DNA from: an uncultured Saprospiraceae bacterium
GTDB lineage: Bacteria > Bacteroidota > Bacteroidia > Chitinophagales > Saprospiraceae
Assembly (NCBI GenBank): GCA_937930815.1
Contig: CALHBQ010000264.1
Location: 1 to 38,445 of the forward strand
Reading direction: 5' to 3'
Length of the DNA stretch: 38,445 nt
The position numbers were made by a program, and so were the translations under genes. The notes under the pieces were generated by a model, which saw only the letters and a program-made list of their open reading frames with translations, searched no databases and had not been told where the DNA came from. Shown in pieces: positions 36,248 to 38,445 of the stretch. Position 1 is the first letter of the stretch. Each line of letters opens with the position of its first letter.

Positions 36248-36394
36248 TTAAAAGTAATGAACAAACATTTAAGAATTTTTCCAGGGTACTAAATGCTGTT
36301 TGTTGAAAGCCAATTAGTACAAAATAAATTCTGATGAAAGTCAGAATAATTATAGTTTAAGGCCACTCTTTTGGGGAAAGGGGTGGCCTTTTTT
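36247..36394 (+). ncRNA. Putative ~150-nt small RNA / gene-deletion remnant (copy B)
   Basis: Promoter-like element directly upstream, TTTTTCCAGGGT (36276) and GTTTGTTGAAAGCCAATT (36298-36315) shared with copy A, 12-bp terminator hairpin GGCCACTCTTTT-GGGG-AAAGGGGTGGCC (36361-36388) + T6; no plausible ORF. Confidence 0.45.
36361..36394 (+). terminator. Rho-independent terminator
   Basis: GGCCACTCTTTT-GGGG-AAAGGGGTGGCCTTTTTT. Confidence 0.9.
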
Positions 36395-36435
36395 GTTTTT
36401 TAGAAACTAAACTTATCGCAATCCTTTTAATAGAT

Positions 36436-36443
36436 TATATTTG
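36436..36443 (+). promoter_or_regulatory. Putative -7 element (TATATTTG) for ABC-F gene
   Basis: TAnnTTTG match 18 nt upstream of ATG 36462; implies a very short leader. Confidence 0.5.
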
Positions 36444-36461
36444 CGGTCAAAAAAAATCTGG

Positions 36462-38372
36462 ATGCTTAATTTGAGTAATATTTTTGTGAAGTATGGAGAT
36501 CGAGTTTTGCTCGATGAAATTTCGGTAACAATTACCGATAGGGAAAAAATTGGATTGATTGGACGAAATGGAGCTGGAAAATCTACCCTTTTCAAAATTT
36601 TGGCGAATGTGCAAAGCCCACATGAAGGACACATCGCTCGCCCAAACAATACCTCTATTGGATACCTTCATCAAGAGATGAGTTTGCCGCTGGGCAAAAC
36701 AGTGATGGAAGAAACGCTCACCTGTTTTGAGGAGCTAAAAACAATAGAAAAAAAATTAGAAGAACTTACCAATCAAATAGAAACGCGAACGGATTACGAA
36801 TCAGATGCTTATTCAGATATACTGAACGATCATGCCGATTTGAGTACTCGATTTGAAATACTCGGAGGTAGCAGTATGCAAGCTGATACAGAACGAGTTT
36901 TGAAAGGTCTTGGCTTTAAACAAAAGGACTTCCAAAGATTAGTAGACGAATTTAGTGGTGGATGGCAGATGAGAATCGAATTAGCAAAAATGCTTTTGCA
37001 ACGCCCTGATTATTTATTGCTGGATGAGCCGACCAATCACCTTGATATCGAATCTATCATTTGGTTGGAAAATTTCTTAAAAGATTATACAGGAGTAGTC
37101 ATCACTATTTCTCACGATAAAGAATTTTTGAATAACGTTACCAAACGTACTTTAGAATTGGAGTTAGGTAATGTTTATGATTATAAAGCGGCTTATTCTA
37201 AAGCTATGGTTTTGCGAGAAGAACGTCGTGAAAAGCAAATGAGTTCTTTTAAAAATCAGCAAAAAGTAATTGCGCAAAAAGAAAGAACGATTAGCCGATT
37301 TATGGCAAAGGCAACCAAAACGAGCCTTGCTCAATCGATGCAAAAGCAGCTGGATAAAATGGAACGCGTTGAAGTTGCGGCAGAGGATACAGCGGTCATG
37401 AATTTGAGATTTGTAGATCCGCCTCGCTCAGGTGACATCGTGGTTGAAGGAAAAAATATTTCGAAATCTTATGGAGATTTGGATGTTTTACAAAATGTAA
37501 ACCTGCAAATTGAAAGAGGTGAACGTGTTTCTTTTGTAGGTCAAAATGGTCAAGGAAAAACCACGCTTGCCAAAATTTTGATTGATCAAATCAAATCGAC
37601 CGCTGGCGAAGTAAAATTGGGACACAATGTTCATTTAGGTTATTATGCCCAAAACCAATCCGATGAATTAGACCTAAAAAGAACGGTTTTGGAAATCATG
37701 GAAGACCACTCTCCTGCAGAGATGAGAACCAAATTGCGAAAGATTCTAGGTTCGTTCATGTTCAGTGGAGATGATGTCGAGAAGAAGGCTTCTGTGCTTT
37801 CTGGAGGGGAACGAGCAAGGTTAGCATTAGCTTGCATGATGCTTCGACCAATTAACTTGTTGGTACTCGATGAGCCAACCAATCACCTTGACATGCTTTC
37901 TAAGGATGTTTTAAAAAAAGCAATCAAGGAATATAAAGGAACCTTAATTGTCGTATCTCACGATCGGGATTTCCTCAAAAATTTGACTGATAAAACCATC
38001 GAATTTAGAGATAAAAAACTCTATGAGCATTTAGGCGATATTGATTATTTCCTTGAGCGAAGGAAGATGGAAAATATGCGGGAAGTAGAGCTTCAAAAGA
38101 AAGTCGCTGCTGCAAAGAAGGATAAAGTATTGACCACTGAAGAGTTTCAAGAAAGAAAACAAGTTCAGCGTGCTGTCCAAAATGTCGAAAAGAAAATTGC
38201 TAAATACGAAGAAGAAATCGCTGCTATCCAAAAAGATATGGAGACCGTTTCTTTTTATGAAAAACCTGACTCGAAGGACATCATGAAAAAATTAGAAACA
38301 CTCAAAGCAGATTTAGAAAAGGCAATGGAAACCTGGGAAGAAGCGCAGCTGAATTTGGAAAAATATGAATAA
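36462..38372 (+). CDS. ABC-F family ATP-binding cassette protein
   Basis: Two ABC domains: GLIGRNGAGKSTLFKIL / FSGGWQMRIELAKMLLQRPDYLLLDEPTNHLD and FVGQNGQGKTTLAKIL / LSGGERARLALACMMLRPINLLVLDEPTNHLD; no TM segments; C-terminal coiled coil. Start re-assigned from TTG 36441 to ATG 36462 (MLNLSNIFVKYGD). Confidence 0.95.
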   Translation: MLNLSNIFVKYGDRVLLDEISVTITDREKIGLIGRNGAGKSTLFKILANVQSPHEGHIARPNNTSIGYLHQEMSLPLGKTVMEETLTCFEELKTIEKKLEELTNQIETRTDYESDAYSDILNDHADLSTRFEILGGSSMQADTERVLKGLGFKQKDFQRLVDEFSGGWQMRIELAKMLLQRPDYLLLDEPTNHLDIESIIWLENFLKDYTGVVITISHDKEFLNNVTKRTLELELGNVYDYKAAYSKAMVLREERREKQMSSFKNQQKVIAQKERTISRFMAKATKTSLAQSMQKQLDKMERVEVAAEDTAVMNLRFVDPPRSGDIVVEGKNISKSYGDLDVLQNVNLQIERGERVSFVGQNGQGKTTLAKILIDQIKSTAGEVKLGHNVHLGYYAQNQSDELDLKRTVLEIMEDHSPAEMRTKLRKILGSFMFSGDDVEKKASVLSGGERARLALACMMLRPINLLVLDEPTNHLDMLSKDVLKKAIKEYKGTLIVVSHDRDFLKNLTDKTIEFRDKKLYEHLGDIDYFLERRKMENMREVELQKKVAAAKKDKVLTTEEFQERKQVQRAVQNVEKKIAKYEEEIAAIQKDMETVSFYEKPDSKDIMKKLETLKADLEKAMETWEEAQLNLEKYE

Positions 38373-38380
38373 ACTCAACC

Positions 38381-38445
38381 GTGAGAGAACAATTCAAAAC
38401 GCACCTTTATCGTCTTATTTCTCCAACTGATAAAATTCTTTTGGC
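38381..38445 (+). CDS. Partial N-terminus of a downstream protein, possibly a membrane transporter
   Basis: GTG-initiated frame VREQFKTHLYRLISPTDKILLA open to the window edge, 8 nt after the ABC-F stop. Confidence 0.35.
   Translation, partial: MREQFKTHLYRLISPTDKILL

Noticed and set aside
36247-36394. tRNA or 6S-like RNA in the putative sRNA B region
   Set aside because: No cloverleaf, CCA or GTTCGANNC motif, and no long bulged 6S-like helix could be seen.
36441-36461. TTG-initiated N-terminal extension of the ABC-F ORF
   Set aside because: Overlaps the TATATTTG promoter-like element; ATG at 36462 matches family start MLxLxNIxVxYG.

Overview
AT-rich chromosomal window from a Bacteroidota organism, probably Saprospiria-like. 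This placement rests on TAnnTTTG-type promoters, absence of Shine-Dalgarno sequences, several type IX secretion (T9SS) C-terminal sorting domains, and dockerin/cohesin-like modules. Housekeeping genes: lpxD (partial, left edge), a cold-shock protein, glyA, a 4'-phosphopantetheinyl transferase, dcd, an alpha/beta hydrolase, a 3-hydroxyacyl-CoA dehydrogenase, a NUDIX hydrolase, pyrE, an M42 peptidase, a class II branched-chain aminotransferase, an RluA/RluD pseudouridine synthase and an ABC-F ATPase. Regulators: a Crp/Fnr protein and a MerR/CarH-like protein. Secreted proteins: a 508-aa protein with five ~90-aa C-x17-C repeats, two T9SS cargo proteins, a purple-acid-phosphatase-like phosphoesterase, a tandem pair of Trp/Tyr-rich repeat paralogs, and a 2475-aa protein with 19 tandem four-cysteine repeats. 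The most unusual signals are: (i) the 2475-aa protein, whose repeats sit between two related domains and are followed by dockerin-like, cohesin-like and T9SS modules; (ii) the intergenic region after it (35.6-36.4 kb), where one ~200-nt segment combines a near-copy of the giant gene's promoter with a near-copy of its 3' flank and ends in a terminator, suggesting a small RNA or a gene-deletion scar; (iii) the five-repeat C-x17-C protein; (iv) several long intergenic inverted repeats, including a ~167-bp MITE-like palindrome; (v) a possible divergent HolD-like protein. No tRNA, rRNA, CRISPR array or transposase was recognised. All family calls are from reading the sequence; no database search was run.
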